DNA from: Incurvaria masculella
Taxonomy: Eukaryota; Arthropoda; Insecta; Lepidoptera; Incurvariidae
Assembly: GCA_946894095.1 (NCBI GenBank)
Contig: OX335647.2
Span: 23,950,001 to 24,014,000, forward strand
DNA length: 64,000 nucleotides
Direction of reading: 5' to 3'
This document shows, one piece after another, positions 34,088-45,210 of the stretch. Numbering within the stretch: the stretch's first letter is position 1; every line of letters starts with the position of its first letter. Both the position numbers and the translations under genes were made by a program. Below the pieces are notes generated by a model. The model was not told where the DNA came from and did not search any database. It was given only the letters and a program-made list of their open reading frames with translations.

Positions 34088-35850
34088 GAGCCACTACTCC
34101 AGTGGCAACATGAAAAAGTTGTTAAAACTTTGTACGATTCTGTTTTAATACTAATATTTTGGTCATGAACTACTACAGTGACTTCTAAACAAACAGTCAA
34201 AATACAACATACATTATTATTCTTATAGCTAAAAAAACTATATAATATTGACCCTTTAAATGCTACCACCTACAGAAAATTAAGATTACAATGGTTTGAG
34301 AGCAACCTCTGTAATAATGTACGAATAAGATTCCTGTAAGAGATTCTAACCATCATTGGTTGTGTATACACGCACTCTGCCAAGTGTACCCAGCCTCGAG
34401 TGTGCTGCAGGTGTCTCGTTACACCCCAGTCTGAATGTGCTAAACATTAGGGATCAGATTTGCATGTCAGTAGTTAGTTAAAAAATCATTTCTTTATTTT
34501 TTAAAATAGAGTAAACAAATCACAGCTATAAGACGAGCAGCTTTTAAACAACATTTCACAGTAAAGTGAAAATGCATCTGAGTTAACGAGAGTAGACGCA
34601 GATGAAATAATTAAGCAATTAGTTGGACTACAAAGACAGTAAATTACAATCAAAATTAACAAATATCTTAATCTGAGTATATTATGTAATAACAAACTCA
34701 GTAACTGCTGGACAGAATTTTATTGTTATTACCTTCAACTATTCTATTTTACCTTAACATGTTGTCAGCTGAGACTTAAGTTTATTGCATTATATTTTCA
34801 TAGTCCTTACGTCTGTAAAATGTCTTTCCAATAATTGGTCCGCAAGTTTGTACAAAACCCAATATAACTGACTATTGCCCGTTTTCACCCCCTCCCAGCT
34901 ACAAAATCCCAAAGCTATCTTTCGGTTACACCATGTAAATTTGAAATGTAACCGAAAGGTAACTATCAGATTTCAGGTAGCTGGAGGTGAGGTTAGGGGT
35001 AAGTCAGCCTGGAATGGATCGTCAAATAGCCTTGGTGTAAGTATACATTCGGCAGTCCCAGAACACTTCCACACATTTGCTGATGCATTCATCCATCAGC
35101 AAATCAATATAATTTTTGTTTATTTGTTATCTTTATGTATCTCTAAAGAGTTTATATTTGAATTTAGGGCTCGAACTAGGATTTTTTATAAATTTTCTTT
35201 TCTAGTGAATCAATTTGTTTGTATTGCTTCAGGTACCCTTATTCCATTGTTACAATTTTTATTAACAATGTCTATTTCTTCAAAATCTGCACTCGACGGC
35301 GCTCGGGCAGAGCTTCTTATTATATGCGTAAAATATAATTTTGCCCAGTAAAAATGTGTATGTGTTTTTCGACACTGTAATGATAATGATCAGTTATCTG
35401 TCGAGTGCCGGTTTGGAAGATGGCTTGTAAGCTCCGCAACGGTGACGCGAGGTGCAATCTGGACGACGCCCAGCATTTAAACTAAATATTAACCTAATGA
35501 AAGATGCTTGAGAGCGCAGTGAGAAGTGTTTAGAAGTAGGAATTGTTTTGGTTGCATGTACATTTAGTTGGACGCTGGATGCGGCGTGCTAGCCGTGCGG
35601 GTAAGGCACTGCCACGTGTACGTACAAGTTGTCAGCTGTGCTAAGTCTATCTGGTGTCACATTTATAATGCAGTTTAAATATATTACTATTCAATGAAAT
35701 TTGGCTTTTTATTTTGTGTTATACTAACTAGGTCCAATATAGACCCTATGAGTCCCCTCACAGGACTAACCCTAGGTCAGGCCAGTACAGCAATAAGCAT
35801 AAAGAAAAATTAAGCTGGGCACTGACAGGCGCACCAACAGATCAAATAGT
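34088..35850. other. No gene supported
   Basis: A 158-codon frame at 34875-35351 has no domain and AT-driven codons. Near 35585-35612 a GC-rich piece followed by GCGG|GTAAGG looks like a splice donor, but no frame or partner exon can be shown. Confidence 0.35.
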
Positions 35851-36211
35851 ATTAGAACCGGCAAGTCTCTCCGTGAATAATGAAATCATGCATTGATGTC
35901 GTGGGCAGTGGTTGTATGATGGAACTCCACCGCACCACACGAATATCGGCCCTGTATGTTAGCGATAGGTCGTTCGCGAGGTTTTCGCGATCCGGGTCTG
36001 ACCAAACGGCCAGGAAATTAAACGGGTCTTTTTTACAGAGAACTGAGCTGACTGGTCGTTCGGTCGGTCCAGCCAGGCATTTCATTCAGTCGGCCGGGTC
36101 GGTAGAAAGTACGGGGAGCCGTTCGCTCTACAGTAGACGACCCAAGTCTTCTAACCCGTTCGTTCGCGAACGACCCATCGTTACTAAAAGTGCAAGAATC
36201 CGTTGCACCAG
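35851..36211. other. GC-richer unrecognised stretch with TCGTTCGCGA motifs
   Basis: Overlapping open frames on both strands reflect base composition. The motif GTCGTTCGCGA occurs at 35970, and a palindromic CGTTCGCGAACG at 36160. It could be the 5' part of a diverged repeat whose body is the next feature. Confidence 0.3.
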
Positions 36212-36395
36212 TGTAGGTCCTCTTCATTACTTACTACCGGGTTGGTCCCATCGCATTTTATGAATATTGGTCGAAGCGACAAAAAAATGTGTTTCTTCCA
36301 GCTCAATGTAGCCAAGCAATATAAAGATGGTCCTGGCTAGTTCCCATGTGGTGTGTTAGGCTAATATCATGACGGTCAGTTTGGTATTAGCAAAA
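36212..36395 (+). mobile_element. Diverged SINE body, 5S-type subfamily
   Basis: GTAGGTCCTCTTCATTACTT, GGTCGAAGCGAC and TAGTTCCCATGTGGTGTGTT match the 5S-headed SINE body. The head is not recognisable and the A-tail is absent. Confidence 0.7.
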
Positions 36396-37049
36396 TATAC
36401 AAACATACAGTTTAATGTAGCCCAAAGGCACAGTATGGGTAATAGGAGTAGTACATTGTCTCCATACAAAGTCCCATCGAAGTCTCGGGTTTGCTCAGCA
36501 CATGAGACGGTCGCGATTGATCGGCAGCCCGTATGGAAGACAGCGCAGCGCGGGACACTTGGCTGCCGAGCTGGCGTAGGTTATTGTTTCAAGGGCATGG
36601 CCCAGACATCATACTGCTCATACCTATTACTGAAAGGTCAGGTAATATTTTAAGGGAAAATTACTGTTAAAGATATTTAGGCAAATTAGATATACCTGTG
36701 TCCCTAATTCTAGTCATCAATTTGGATTTGTGGTGAATTTAAGCTCTACTATTATTAAATAGGAATACAATTAAATAGGATTTTTTTTCCATAAGTGAAA
36801 ACTTTGTTGTTAAAACTTGTTTTCCCTTTCCCATATATGTTCACCTGGCAATATCGACCAAATCGAAGTAAAGGAGTGGAAATGAATTGAATTAACCAAT
36901 AAAACTAATTGGTTTTCAAAATCAGCAACATAGTTAAGATTTCATACATACTTAAATAAATTACTTTCAACCAATAACTGGAGATATTTATCAGGTTACC
37001 AGGGCACATTTGCGCAGCCAGAAAACAAGTGTTGAGCGAGCTGAGTAAG
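36396..37049. other. No gene seen
   Basis: A frame at 36369-36653 has no domain. The rest is AT-rich. Confidence 0.35.
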
Positions 37050-37430
37050 CCTCAGTGGCCCAGTGGCGCGACACTTCGGCGATCGCTCTCCGAAGTTAAG
37101 CAACGCTGGGTCCGGTCTGGTCTTGGATGGGTGACCATTCGACCGTTGAGAGAGGCTGGCCGTGGTTCGGATTCCACGTTAAGCTGTAGGTCCCCTTCCT
37201 TACTTACTAGGTGGTAGGGTTTATCCCGCCCGGGTTGGTACCATCGCATTGGATGAACGATGGTCGAAGCGGCAATGAAAATTGTCCGTGTTTTCCATCC
37301 AGTTCAATGTAGCCGTGCAATATAAGGAAGGTCCTGGCATGGCACCTAGTTCCCACGTGGTGTGTTGGGCTAATACCATGACAGAACTTGTGGTATTAGC
37401 CATTTATGTCCAGTCACATAAAAAAAAAAA
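37050..37430 (+). mobile_element. Full-length SINE with 5S rRNA-derived head
   Basis: The first ~90 bases are 5S rRNA-like: GTGGCGCGACACTTCGG, CTCCGAAGTTAAGCAACGC (5S box A side) and TCTTGGATGGGTGACC (box C side). The common body (TACTAGGTGGTAGGG, CGCATTGGATGAACGATGG), the 3' core GTGGTATTAGCCAT and an A-run follow. Structurally this is a SINE3-class element. It shares its whole body with the tRNA-headed copies at 18011-18423 and 58487-58895. It is not a functional 5S gene, because only the internal promoter part is present. Confidence 0.92.
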
Positions 37431-37625
37431 CAGGCTGCGCGAATCGTCCGGAGACAGTCGAGCCGGCTCGTTCCTCCTCCAGCGGATCAGCCTGGCTGTG
37501 CAGAGGGGGAACGCAGCAAGCGTTGTGGGGACCTTTCCACAGTCGGTGCCCATGGAGGAGATTTTTTTATGTTTTTTAATGGGCACCGCTAGTAGGTTTA
37601 TAGAGATATTGTCAAATATGACCTA
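37431..37625 (+). pseudogene. Non-LTR retrotransposon C-terminal scrap
   Basis: The plus strand reads FLLQRISLAVQRGNAASVVG then TFPQSVPMEEIF, a phrase I remember from the C-termini of insect retrotransposon polyproteins of the RTE kind. The frame is short, joined upstream to SINE sequence, and has no catalytic part. Confidence 0.45.
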
Positions 37626-37659
37626 ATGTAGCAAGTTGTATTTGTAAAGTTAAATAATA

Positions 37660-37665
37660 TTTATT
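37660..37665 (-). terminator. OXSM: Polyadenylation signal for the beta-ketoacyl synthase gene
   Basis: AATAAA on the minus strand (TTTATT on plus) lies about 97 bases after the stop codon at 37762-37764. Confidence 0.7.
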
Positions 37666-37761
37666 GAAATAAAGTAAACTAATTTATCACGATGTTATAT
37701 TGTAATTACACATACTAGGCCACTGTAATTTTTTCATTACACTAGCCTGTGAAAAGTCAAC

Positions 37762-39054
37762 TTAAACTTGGCCTATACAAAGCGTTGCATTTGTGCCCCC
37801 GAACCCAAATGAATTTTTCAGGGCAACTCTCCGTTCCGACTCCCACTGCTGTGGAGTGTTGGGAACATAGTTGAGGTCGTCCACCGGCTCGTGCAGGTTG
37901 AGTGTAGGTGGACACACACCGTGCTTGCACGCCAGCACCGTGAAGGCAGCCTCCAAGTTCCCGGCTGCGCCCAGCAAGTGACCGTGGGCACCTTTAGTTG
38001 AAGAGACTGCCAACTTGGAACTGTGCTCTCTAAAGAGAGTTCGTATGGAAGTCGATTCCACGGAATCTCCGAGCGGTGTTGAGGTGGCATGCGCATTGAC
38101 ATAGCCAATGTCGTGTGGGGTGAGACTGGCATCATGCAGCGCTCGCGACATGGACAATACGGCACCACTGCCGTCATCACGCGGGGATGTCACATGAGAA
38201 GCGTCTCCAGAAAGGCCATAACCCAAAATTTCTGCATAAAGTGATGCCCCGCGAGCTACCGCATGCTCGTACTCCTCCAGCACTAATACAGCGGCACCCT
38301 CACCCATTACAAATCCATCGCGTTTTGCATCGAAAGGGCGGGATGCCTCGTGTGGTGTGTCATTAAAGGAAGTACTCAATGCTCTAAGCCGACAGAATCC
38401 TGCAAACGCTAATGGCCCGACGCAGGCTTCTGCCCCACCGCACACCATTACGTCTGCATCACCAGAGCGTATGAACCGGAATGAATCGCCAACTGAATGT
38501 GCGCCAGTGGCACACGCCGTAGATACAGCGTGGTTAGGACCTCGGAAGCCATATGCTATGCTGATCTGGCCGGCGGCCATATTAGGTAGGATTCGTGGAA
38601 CAAAGTACGGGCTGACTTTATTGTAGCCAAGTTTGAGCGCTTCGTGCGTGCGGCACACGTCCGACAAATCGATCATGCCCATGCCCACCGCGACGCCGGT
38701 ACGCTCCTTCTCCTGTTCGCGCTGCGGAGCCCAGCGCGCATCCGCGAGGGCCTCCTCTGCGGCTAGCAATGCCAGCGTTGTCGCCGGCGCCATGGTGCGG
38801 AGGTTACCCTTTGACATTGCCTTAGTGACTGCACAGCCAGCTTCCCGCGGTACGAGTGCGGCGACGCGGCAAGGCAATTTGGAGTATTCCTCTCCGGTAA
38901 GGCGCACCACCCCAGAATGACTCTGTAGCAGCGCGTCCCAAGTGCGAGTGGCCCCAATTCCTAGTGGACTCACGATTCCGAGCCCAGTGACGACGACGCG
39001 GCGGCGTCTCGAACTCGAAGTCGCATAGTGCATGGCATGACGCACCCGCGACAT
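37762..39054 (-). CDS. OXSM: Mitochondrial 3-oxoacyl-[acyl-carrier-protein] synthase (KAS II type)
   Basis: A single uninterrupted frame of 430 codons encodes a FabF/KAS II condensing enzyme. It elongates acyl-ACP with malonyl-ACP in mitochondrial type II fatty-acid synthesis, which supplies octanoate for lipoate. The thiolase fold is covered end to end: [13 protein letters not shown] near the start, nucleophile Cys in [14 protein letters not shown], His in [11 protein letters not shown], Lys in [16 protein letters not shown] with the second catalytic His before LLGAAG, and the GFGGTNA glycine loop at the end. Counted from the chosen Met these are about Cys181, His322, Lys354 and His359. The open frame extends 26 codons further upstream but contains no ATG there. 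The first ATG (39052-39054, G at -3) opens an Arg-rich, acid-free leader ([11 protein letters not shown], then SSSRRRR) suited to mitochondrial import. It is GC-rich against AT-rich flanks. No intron is needed. Its neighbour neuferricin is divergent, about 3.8 kb away. Confidence 0.95.
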   Translation of the reverse strand: MSRVRHAMHYATSSSRRRRVVVTGLGIVSPLGIGATRTWDALLQSHSGVVRLTGEEYSKLPCRVAALVPREAGCAVTKAMSKGNLRTMAPATTLALLAAEEALADARWAPQREQEKERTGVAVGMGMIDLSDVCRTHEALKLGYNKVSPYFVPRILPNMAAGQISIAYGFRGPNHAVSTACATGAHSVGDSFRFIRSGDADVMVCGGAEACVGPLAFAGFCRLRALSTSFNDTPHEASRPFDAKRDGFVMGEGAAVLVLEEYEHAVARGASLYAEILGYGLSGDASHVTSPRDDGSGAVLSMSRALHDASLTPHDIGYVNAHATSTPLGDSVESTSIRTLFREHSSKLAVSSTKGAHGHLLGAAGNLEAAFTVLACKHGVCPPTLNLHEPVDDLNYVPNTPQQWESERRVALKNSFGFGGTNATLCIGQV

Positions 39055-39585
39055 AGCAAACTCTATGGCAAACTCCTTGCAGCACCAGTAATCAATCACA
39101 AAGAGTATGTAAACGCTTCGCTTATCAATCACAAATTACTCATAGATAACTAAGATAGATAATATAATATTTGAAAATACTTTTCAGAATTATTTGATAA
39201 CAATCATATTTTTTTGTTAATTCTTCTTTTAGGAAAGGCGAAGGACTTAACCATACTGCCAAGTCATTAGTGATTTTCGATTTGTTTTATTTTAAATATT
39301 CTTCACAGTTCTTATTATAAATTAATATAGAGTTTCATATGCTGGGAATTTTGTTTGCGTCCTTGCAAATGTTTTTGATCACGAGAGTGATCACAATCGT
39401 AGAAAGAGAATCTCTAGAACAAACAATTGAAGTTAGAAGTATCACTTTCACTGCGTACCGAAATCGTAGAAAGAGAAGCGCAGCGACTTCTTCGAACTCT
39501 TAGGATCACAATAAATGACGTAATATCTTCACAGAATATAATACTATGATAAACTTCGCTAGACAGACATAAAACAAACCGGCCA
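39055..39585. promoter_or_regulatory. Upstream region of OXSM, no clear core promoter
   Basis: No TATA box is placed convincingly. The phrase ATCGTAGAAAGAGAA occurs twice (about 39399 and 39463). A 19-base string, GCGACTTCTYCGAACTCTT (39483-39501), recurs at 42697-42715 just before the neuferricin start. Whether these are shared promoter motifs or transposon scraps is open. Confidence 0.35.
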
Positions 39586-39832
39586 AGTGCGAGCTAGTCG
39601 GACTCGAACACGAACGGTTCCGTACCATCGCACAAGATTTAAAAGAAAAATCACGGTTTTTGTATGGCCCCTTTAATTTTTATATTTTTTTAATTTTACC
39701 TATTTGTGGTTATAACGGCAAAATAAATACACACTCTGTGAAAATATCAGCTACCTACCTACCACGGTTCAAGAGATACAGCCCAGTGACAGACTGACCT
39801 ATGGCACCCTATGGAGACGGAACCATAAAAAT
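39586..39832 (+). repeat. Dispersed ~250-bp repeat (CGGCCAAGTGCGAG family)
   Basis: Starts ACCGGCCAAGTGCGAG, then GGTTCCGTACCATCG, GGCAAAATAAATACACACTC, CACGGTTCAAGAGATACAGC and ends near GGAACCATAAAAA. The second copy (30228-30490) is inverted. The remembered distribution of this repeat is the main reason for calling the host a lepidopteran. Confidence 0.78.
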
Positions 39833-40968
39833 AACAGTGTTCGGGCTTTGGTTCGGGCAACGTGCTCCTAGCCATTCCCAGAATAGAATACTGGTATAGT
39901 CTACCAATGGGCGGAATATAGTCGGCTAAAATTGGGTGGCGTTTCGACTCCAAATAGTCGACTAATGTCTAATTTTTCAACGAGTGCCTACTCTATAGAA
40001 TCGACTCCACCCGCAAGGAGGTAATTGTATCCGGCCGATTCGTATGCCATAATTACTCCTTCACTCTTTCGACTAACGATGGTTCAAATCGGACCACGAC
40101 CTCTGTGGTTTGTTCTGAGATACTTTCTATATTCTGGTTCAATAAAGAAACTATATAGAAATGGCGGCTTGTACTTGCAAATCGCATGCTATCTCACTTC
40201 CACTATATCGCTATCTATACTCACACAGTGCGGTACCGACTGCAAAACGACAGTTTACAAAGCGCGCAGTGATATGTACTCAATTGCGTTGATAGGTCGG
40301 TATAGTGTTTCACTGGATGAACTGAACAGAACTATGACTTCTAAAAACCGCCGGAAGATACTTTGTAGTGTCGCCCGAGAAATTATGTTTAAGAGAGTCG
40401 TTATCCTATCATATAACTATGGGTGATAAGTGTATACATGCTCTTAATGTTTAACTATGCTTATGAAATTTTGGATTCTAAAATATTTTGTCAAAATCTA
40501 CGTCTGTATTTTTATTTTCTGGATACGGGTAATGTATGAATACTCTAACATTTTTATCAGTTTATTAAAAGTCAACACTTTTCTTTAGTTGGTTGCATAA
40601 CATTACTTCACAGGATTTGTTCCTTGTAAGCGACACTATTGACTGGCGCAACAATACAGGTATTTTTTTCAAAATCAACAAGTTCGATTCGCGGCTAGGG
40701 AAACCAAAAAATAAAAAATCTAATAATGCATTTTTCGTTTTTATCAAAATCCGTGAGAGGAGTGATCCTTTGAGTGGTTTTCGCTATTTCTTATAGTTTC
40801 GGATCTAGCCCTGAAGGCCCACTGGAAAAGTTTACCCAGTATATCTTTTAGATTGAAAAATATTGATTGGCTAATAAGCGTTAGAAAAAGTTGTCCATCT
40901 TTATGTTATTTTTTTTACTGAAAATACAGATATTTACAAAAAATAAAAACAAAGAGGCTTAAAGCTAT
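39833..40968. other. No gene seen; holds one arm of a 35-base inverted repeat
   Basis: AAAGAAACTATATAGAAATG then GCGGCTTGTACTTG near 40144-40178 is inverted at 42589-42622. A frame at 40025-40426 (133 codons) has no domain and crosses this repeat. Confidence 0.4.
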
Positions 40969-40972
40969 GTTC

Positions 40973-42280
40973 CTAATACAAACGTAGTTTACTAATAATT
41001 TGAAAAACACTGTTCCGATTTGCTTGTTATTTGGTATGTAATATTCTACAAAAAATAACTGTGAAACATAATATCTGTGTCTGCACGTTATTGTTTTGCT
41101 GAAAAAACTAAAGCAAGTCAAATAACAGGCAAAATAAAATCTTCATACAAATTTTCTTTTTTCTGTTTTGTGACACAGCATACATTTTTCGAAAAAACAA
41201 ACACGTGCAGATATAGATATTTGTTGCCTGCAGCGGGAGCACAAATGAAAGTGGGCACTTGTCGAGCTAGAGGGATAAGAAATTTTGTCGAGGATTTTTA
41301 TCAACTGTGATATCACAAATAGGGAGCTCGATTAATTTATCGAGATCGAGAGTTAACTCGATAGAGAGTGGCAGCACCCACCGTTTTGTCCACAAGAACT
41401 GTCACTTTAAACCTCCCGACCCTGGCTGTGTTCGCGCAGACTGCTCCATGATATTCAGTGCAAGGAGCAAGAAATAGCGTTTTACAGAATAGCGGCGAAC
41501 AAAATGTCATTTCCTACAAATCGCCTACACCTAAGTTATTTCGAATTGAATTTCGTATAGATGCACAATTAAGTACGTTTTTAATTAATTTAGATAAAAA
41601 TTGCTTGGTTTAGCGCATTTGCCTTGTTAGATTAGAAGGATTGTAGTTTATCTAATGTCAATGGGACGTTATTCTCTGCACTTTTTTCGTTTTCCCGTTC
41701 AGCTGGAGCGTTGCTCTAAGCCATTCCGCCTGATTACTTCCTATAACGGAAAGTAAAGGATGGAATGGAAACGTCTTTGCCCAAACAAACCCATCCATCT
41801 TTCGCTCTTATTACCGCTTTTCCCATGTCTTTGAACCATGAAAACGTTAAGAAACGCCTGTGACATCGCCACTACATACGCACATATTCGTAACACGAAC
41901 AAACACACTTCTAGGATTTAACACACCCTCCCGGTGGTGGTGACAAAATTATCCTCAACAAACGTCAAATTAGTAGGATTAAATTGATTTGTGCTTCCAC
42001 AAATGGACAAAATTTATTCTTTGTCGAGATTTGTCTATGGTGTGGGTTTATTTTGACAACCTCACTCGACATAACATTGTTTATGCTATCAGTTGGCAAC
42101 AAGTGTCCCACACACAAGATAAAGACTATGTACGTAAGTTTGTCGGCCAGATAAAATTATTTGTGCTCCCGCTGCTGATATTAAGTCCCAAATATGAAGC
42201 AAATTGGAACAGTGGTTTTCAAATGATTAGTAAACTACGTTTGTATGGTGAGCGTAATTTTCTGATGCTTATGGCCCACC
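40973..42280. mobile_element. TTAA family-2 MITE split by a nested element
   Basis: The outer parts (40973-41230 and 42175-42280) match 11828-12195: AGCTATGTTCC, ACAAACGTAGTTTACTAAT, then GATATTTG at the inner side, and on the right GGTTTTCAAATGATTAGTAA, CTGATGCTTATGGCCCACC and TTAA (42281-42284). TTAA stands at 40969-40972 on the left. The middle is the nested element 41231-42174. Confidence 0.8.
41231..42174. mobile_element. Nested DNA transposon of unknown family, 944 bp
   Basis: Terminal inverted repeats CAGCGGGAGCACAAAT and ATTTGTGCTCCCGCTG, flanked by CTG on both sides (41228-41230, 42175-42177), a 3-base candidate duplication. Removing it rejoins the family-2 MITE. The interior has no transposase frame. 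Confidence 0.75.
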
Positions 42281-42810
42281 TTAAGTTAATAACTTGGTTC
42301 AGATGAATCTTCTGGAATGCAATAATTCATTTTAATACATAAATAAGTACATTTAAACGACCCACCGTTTAATTAACCTTTTGCTACCTCTTGAACTAAT
42401 TAACATTATAAGTACATAAATATACTTTTTCGCACTAAACAGGTACGTCGCTTATTCCAAGGAATGTGGTATGTATTTTTATGTTTAATTTCAATAATTT
42501 ATTGTTGTATCGTGAAATATTACAAAAATCTCAAAACATAAATGTATAGTTTGTAACAATAGTATGCTGACCGTACCGTCCGTTGGACAAGTACAAGCCG
42601 CCATTTCTATATAGTTTCTTTAATGAACTGGCTTTATACACTTTGGTTTGACATATCTGCCCGCATATTAAATGTTCTGTGTCTGCCCATAGAAAGCGAC
42701 TTCTCCGAACTCTTTGTATCTGCCTGTTGTTTAGGAAACGTCAAAATCGGTGAATACGGTGTAGGAGAAAATCAAAAAGAAAAGCGGGAAATGACTTTTA
42801 AAGGAATAAA
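42281..42810. promoter_or_regulatory. Upstream region of neuferricin
   Basis: It contains a copy of a repeat end shared with 53640-53715 (ACAGGTACGTCGCTTATTCC), the inverted-repeat arm 42589-42622 including GCCGCCATTTC (which resembles a YY1-type site; inference), and the 19-base motif at 42697-42715 shared with the OXSM upstream region. No TATA box is evident. Confidence 0.4.
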
Positions 42811-43099
42811 ATGTTAAGTACACATTTTAAAGCTATAATAAGTGGTTTAATAGTTGTTATAGCAATAGCCGCTTGTTGGTATAATGTCACTGACTTATTT
42901 TACTACGTGGCGCGTTCGCGCAACCCAGAGCGAGGCTCCGCCGTCGAGGGAGGGGACGCGCTATTTACTGTCGAGGAACTGAAGCGGTTCAATGGCGAGA
43001 GCGACTCGCGACTCTATCTCGCAATACTGGGCCGAGTTTTTGATGTCTCCAAGGGACGTCAGCATTACGAGGCCGGCGCAACTTACCATTTTTTCGTCG
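42811..43099 (+). CDS. CYB5D2: Neuferricin (cytochrome b5 domain-containing 2), exon 1
   Basis: First of four exons (42811-43099, 47440-47586, 47678-47864, 59179-59347) that join to 263 codons plus stop, about the length of vertebrate neuferricin (264). Exon 1 starts at an ATG with A at -3. It encodes an N-terminal hydrophobic segment (about residues 8-23, signal anchor or signal peptide) and then the start of a cytochrome-b5-like haem/steroid-binding domain: FTVEELKRFNGESDSRLYLA, ILGRVFDVSKGRQHYEAGA, ending YHFFV. The donor is CGTCG|GTATGT, and the split codon 97 is Gly. The family (MAPR, with PGRMC and neudesin) is secreted or membrane-bound and binds haem. The assignment rests on the match across all four exons, especially exons 2 and 4. 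Confidence 0.93.
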
Positions 43100-44040
43100 G
43101 TATGTACTGCTGCTTTGGGACTATCACCGGCGTGCTGAGATTAATTCTTGCATTTATAGTAAGGACACACCGAGTAGTAGCTTGCACAGGGTATAATACA
43201 CCCCCCGTTTCTCTATCCTCGTTTACTTGCTTACTTTGGGTTCAGGTTTAGCAGGGTGTAACAATCTTGCGTTCTAACTGGTAGACTAAACATGTAATTT
43301 AGGGTCTTCTGAACATATTCTTAACTGGAGACGTGTAGTTTTTTTTACACAAAGATTTATATTATGATACCTACTTTTTACTTAAAATTTCACAAGGTGT
43401 TACGCTGATTATGCCTGCTATCAGCCAGTTAGTGATGTTTAGTATTTTAAAAGTCAACAGCAAATGTTCTACCCATGATAAAAAAAAATATCATCAGTGG
43501 AGAGACAATTACAACTATTTTATATTGTGTTTTCCTAAATTGTTATTTTATCCGCCTAATTAAAGATATAAATATAAATAAAAAAGTACCCTTTTTACCG
43601 CCACTCATGGCATGGTATCCACCACCATGGGCCCACCTATGGGCCACCTTTTTTAACAGAAACTACAATTTTAATAATTGTTTTGTTAATTTTATTTATT
43701 TATTTTAACACATTGTAATTTTTTTATTGTAACATAACAAGAGTACAAGGTGCAATGTGCTCAGCGCACGACGGAGGGTGCTGGTGCTTTGGCCCACATC
43801 GCTTGCGCCGGCTGGCCCCGGGCCGCCTCGTCACCTTCATAGACGACATTGGCTGGCTAGGGTAGCAAGAATTGAAGGGGCGTTGTACAAAGGACAACTT
43901 AACGTGGGACCAAGTGCAGGCAGCGACCACCCCCAAAACAAACAACAACAAAGAGTACAAGTTACATAAAGCATGAATCCTGTAGAATGCCGTTATAAAC
44001 AGCCAGGTGGCTTAAAGGACTTAAAATTTAAAATGTAAAT

Positions 44041-44180
44041 GAACTGAAAAGAGAGAAACAAGTTTAAACATTTCATATTTTTTGTGTTTTGAATGATCAT
44101 GGTTGACCGTGTTCACAAATATCATTAAAAACACAAAAATATTTTATTTTTCAACTTGTTTCTCTCTTTTCAGTCCATTT
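44041..44180. mobile_element. Short fold-back MITE, ~140 bp
   Basis: GAACTGAAAAGAGAGAAACA starts it and TGTTTCTCTCTTTTCAGTCC ends it, with ~45-base arms including ATTTTTTGTGTTTT. No target duplication is obvious. Confidence 0.75.
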
Positions 44181-44370
44181 ATTGAGTAAATTTTAAGTTA
44201 TAATTTATTTACGCTGTCGGGCTTTTTATATTTTTAAATACTTTGTTTTATTTTAATTATTTTTAGTTTTCATAGAAAAAAATAATTTAACTAAATTGAT
44301 ATAATCAAATAAATAAATATCTGCACATTAATAAATTCCAACGAAAATAAGGTTAGTTTTTATTATTATT

Positions 44371-44465
44371 CAACCTGACATGGATAGGTTATATGTATAA
44401 CACAACTACCGTCATGATATTAGCCCAATTCACCAAATTCTGGGAGGAATTAGGTCCCATGCCAC
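44371..44465 (-). mobile_element. SINE 3' end fragment
   Basis: CAACCTGACATGGAT, ACACAACTACCGTCATGATA and GGAATTAGGTCCCATGCC match the SINE 3' core on the minus strand. The body upstream of it is missing. Confidence 0.8.
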
Positions 44466-44526
44466 AACACTAATACTAAACGTGCAAATTTTTCACAATG
44501 TTTTGTTGTCATTAGAGCAGTGCATC

Positions 44527-44660
44527 GCTTTAAGGTGCTTGCTTACGGTGACGCTTGGTTCGAGTTATCTCTTTCCCTAAAATATGGTTGAGAGAGTTGC
44601 TGGCTGTGCCCGGCAGGATGCTCGTGAACGGGTGCTGTTTGTGGGGACTGGCTTGCTCAC
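44527..44660. repeat. Dispersed repeat, inverted partner of 33960-34087
   Basis: GGTGACGCTTGGTTCGAG, CCCTAAAATATGGTTGAGAG and CTCGTGAACGGGTGCTG correspond in inverted order to the 33960-34087 copy. Confidence 0.7.
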
Positions 44661-44924
44661 ACTCAAATCCAATGGTTATTCAGTAATCGCTTTGACCACA
44701 GGATTTCATCCATGTATTAACTAACAGGTAGTTAAAATTCCATTTGTTCTATAATAACCATGATTATAATATTGGTATCCACTGCTTCATAAAACTGAAA
44801 GTTGTCTCTTGACTGACAGATTTGGATGACTGATTGATTGGTTTGACTGTCGGTTTACCCAATCATGCGATGCCGTCACACTAAAAGAATGCCTATTACG
44901 GATACTTTTACTCTATATATACAT

Positions 44925-45210
44925 ATAGGTTGGAATTCTGGGGTTCAGTGGGCGACGCCCAAAAAAATTTCTTGCTGCAAAAACGTGCAATACGTATTAT
45001 TTGCAAGTTAGCTTGGGATGAACACTGCACATCACTGTTTAAAAAGTTAAATATGTTAACCATGTATGATGCGTATTTTAAGAAAGTGGCGCTGTTTGCG
45101 AGGTGCAACACATCGGAGTATAAAACACGCACGCATTCATACTCCACGAGGCTAAACACTTATTGCAAACACCAAGCCACAACACTACGAAATTCCAAAA
45201 AGGCCTAAAA
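44925..45210 (+). pseudogene. Non-LTR reverse transcriptase C-terminal fragment (Jockey-like)
   Basis: A 92-codon frame with GDAQKNFLLQKRAIRIICKL, AWDEHCTSLFKKLNMLTMYD and KTRTHSYSTRLN, the region after the RT thumb in Jockey-like elements. The downstream frame is lost. Confidence 0.75.

Noticed and set aside
34875..35351. 158-codon ORF as a gene
   Set aside because: No domain, AT-driven composition, no splice or poly(A) context.
35880..36263. 127-codon ORF and its antisense partner as genes
   Set aside because: Open in several frames because of base composition; the 3' part runs into a SINE body.
37050..37140. A 5S rRNA gene
   Set aside because: Only the internal control region and part of the 5' half are 5S-like. 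The sequence passes straight into the SINE body and A-tail, so it is a SINE head.
38633..38920. Plus-strand ORFs opposite OXSM (38357-38626, 38633-38920)
   Set aside because: They are antisense shadows of the GC-rich OXSM frame.
37762..39054. Bacterial contamination or horizontal transfer of FabF
   Set aside because: Its GC content and lack of introns raised the idea, but an Arg-rich mitochondrial leader, a eukaryotic poly(A) signal and insect repeats on both sides fit a host OXSM gene.
43757..43969. Functional gene in neuferricin intron 1
   Set aside because: GC-rich open frames on both strands overlap. The only weak resemblance is to an RTE C-terminal tail, with no intact frame.
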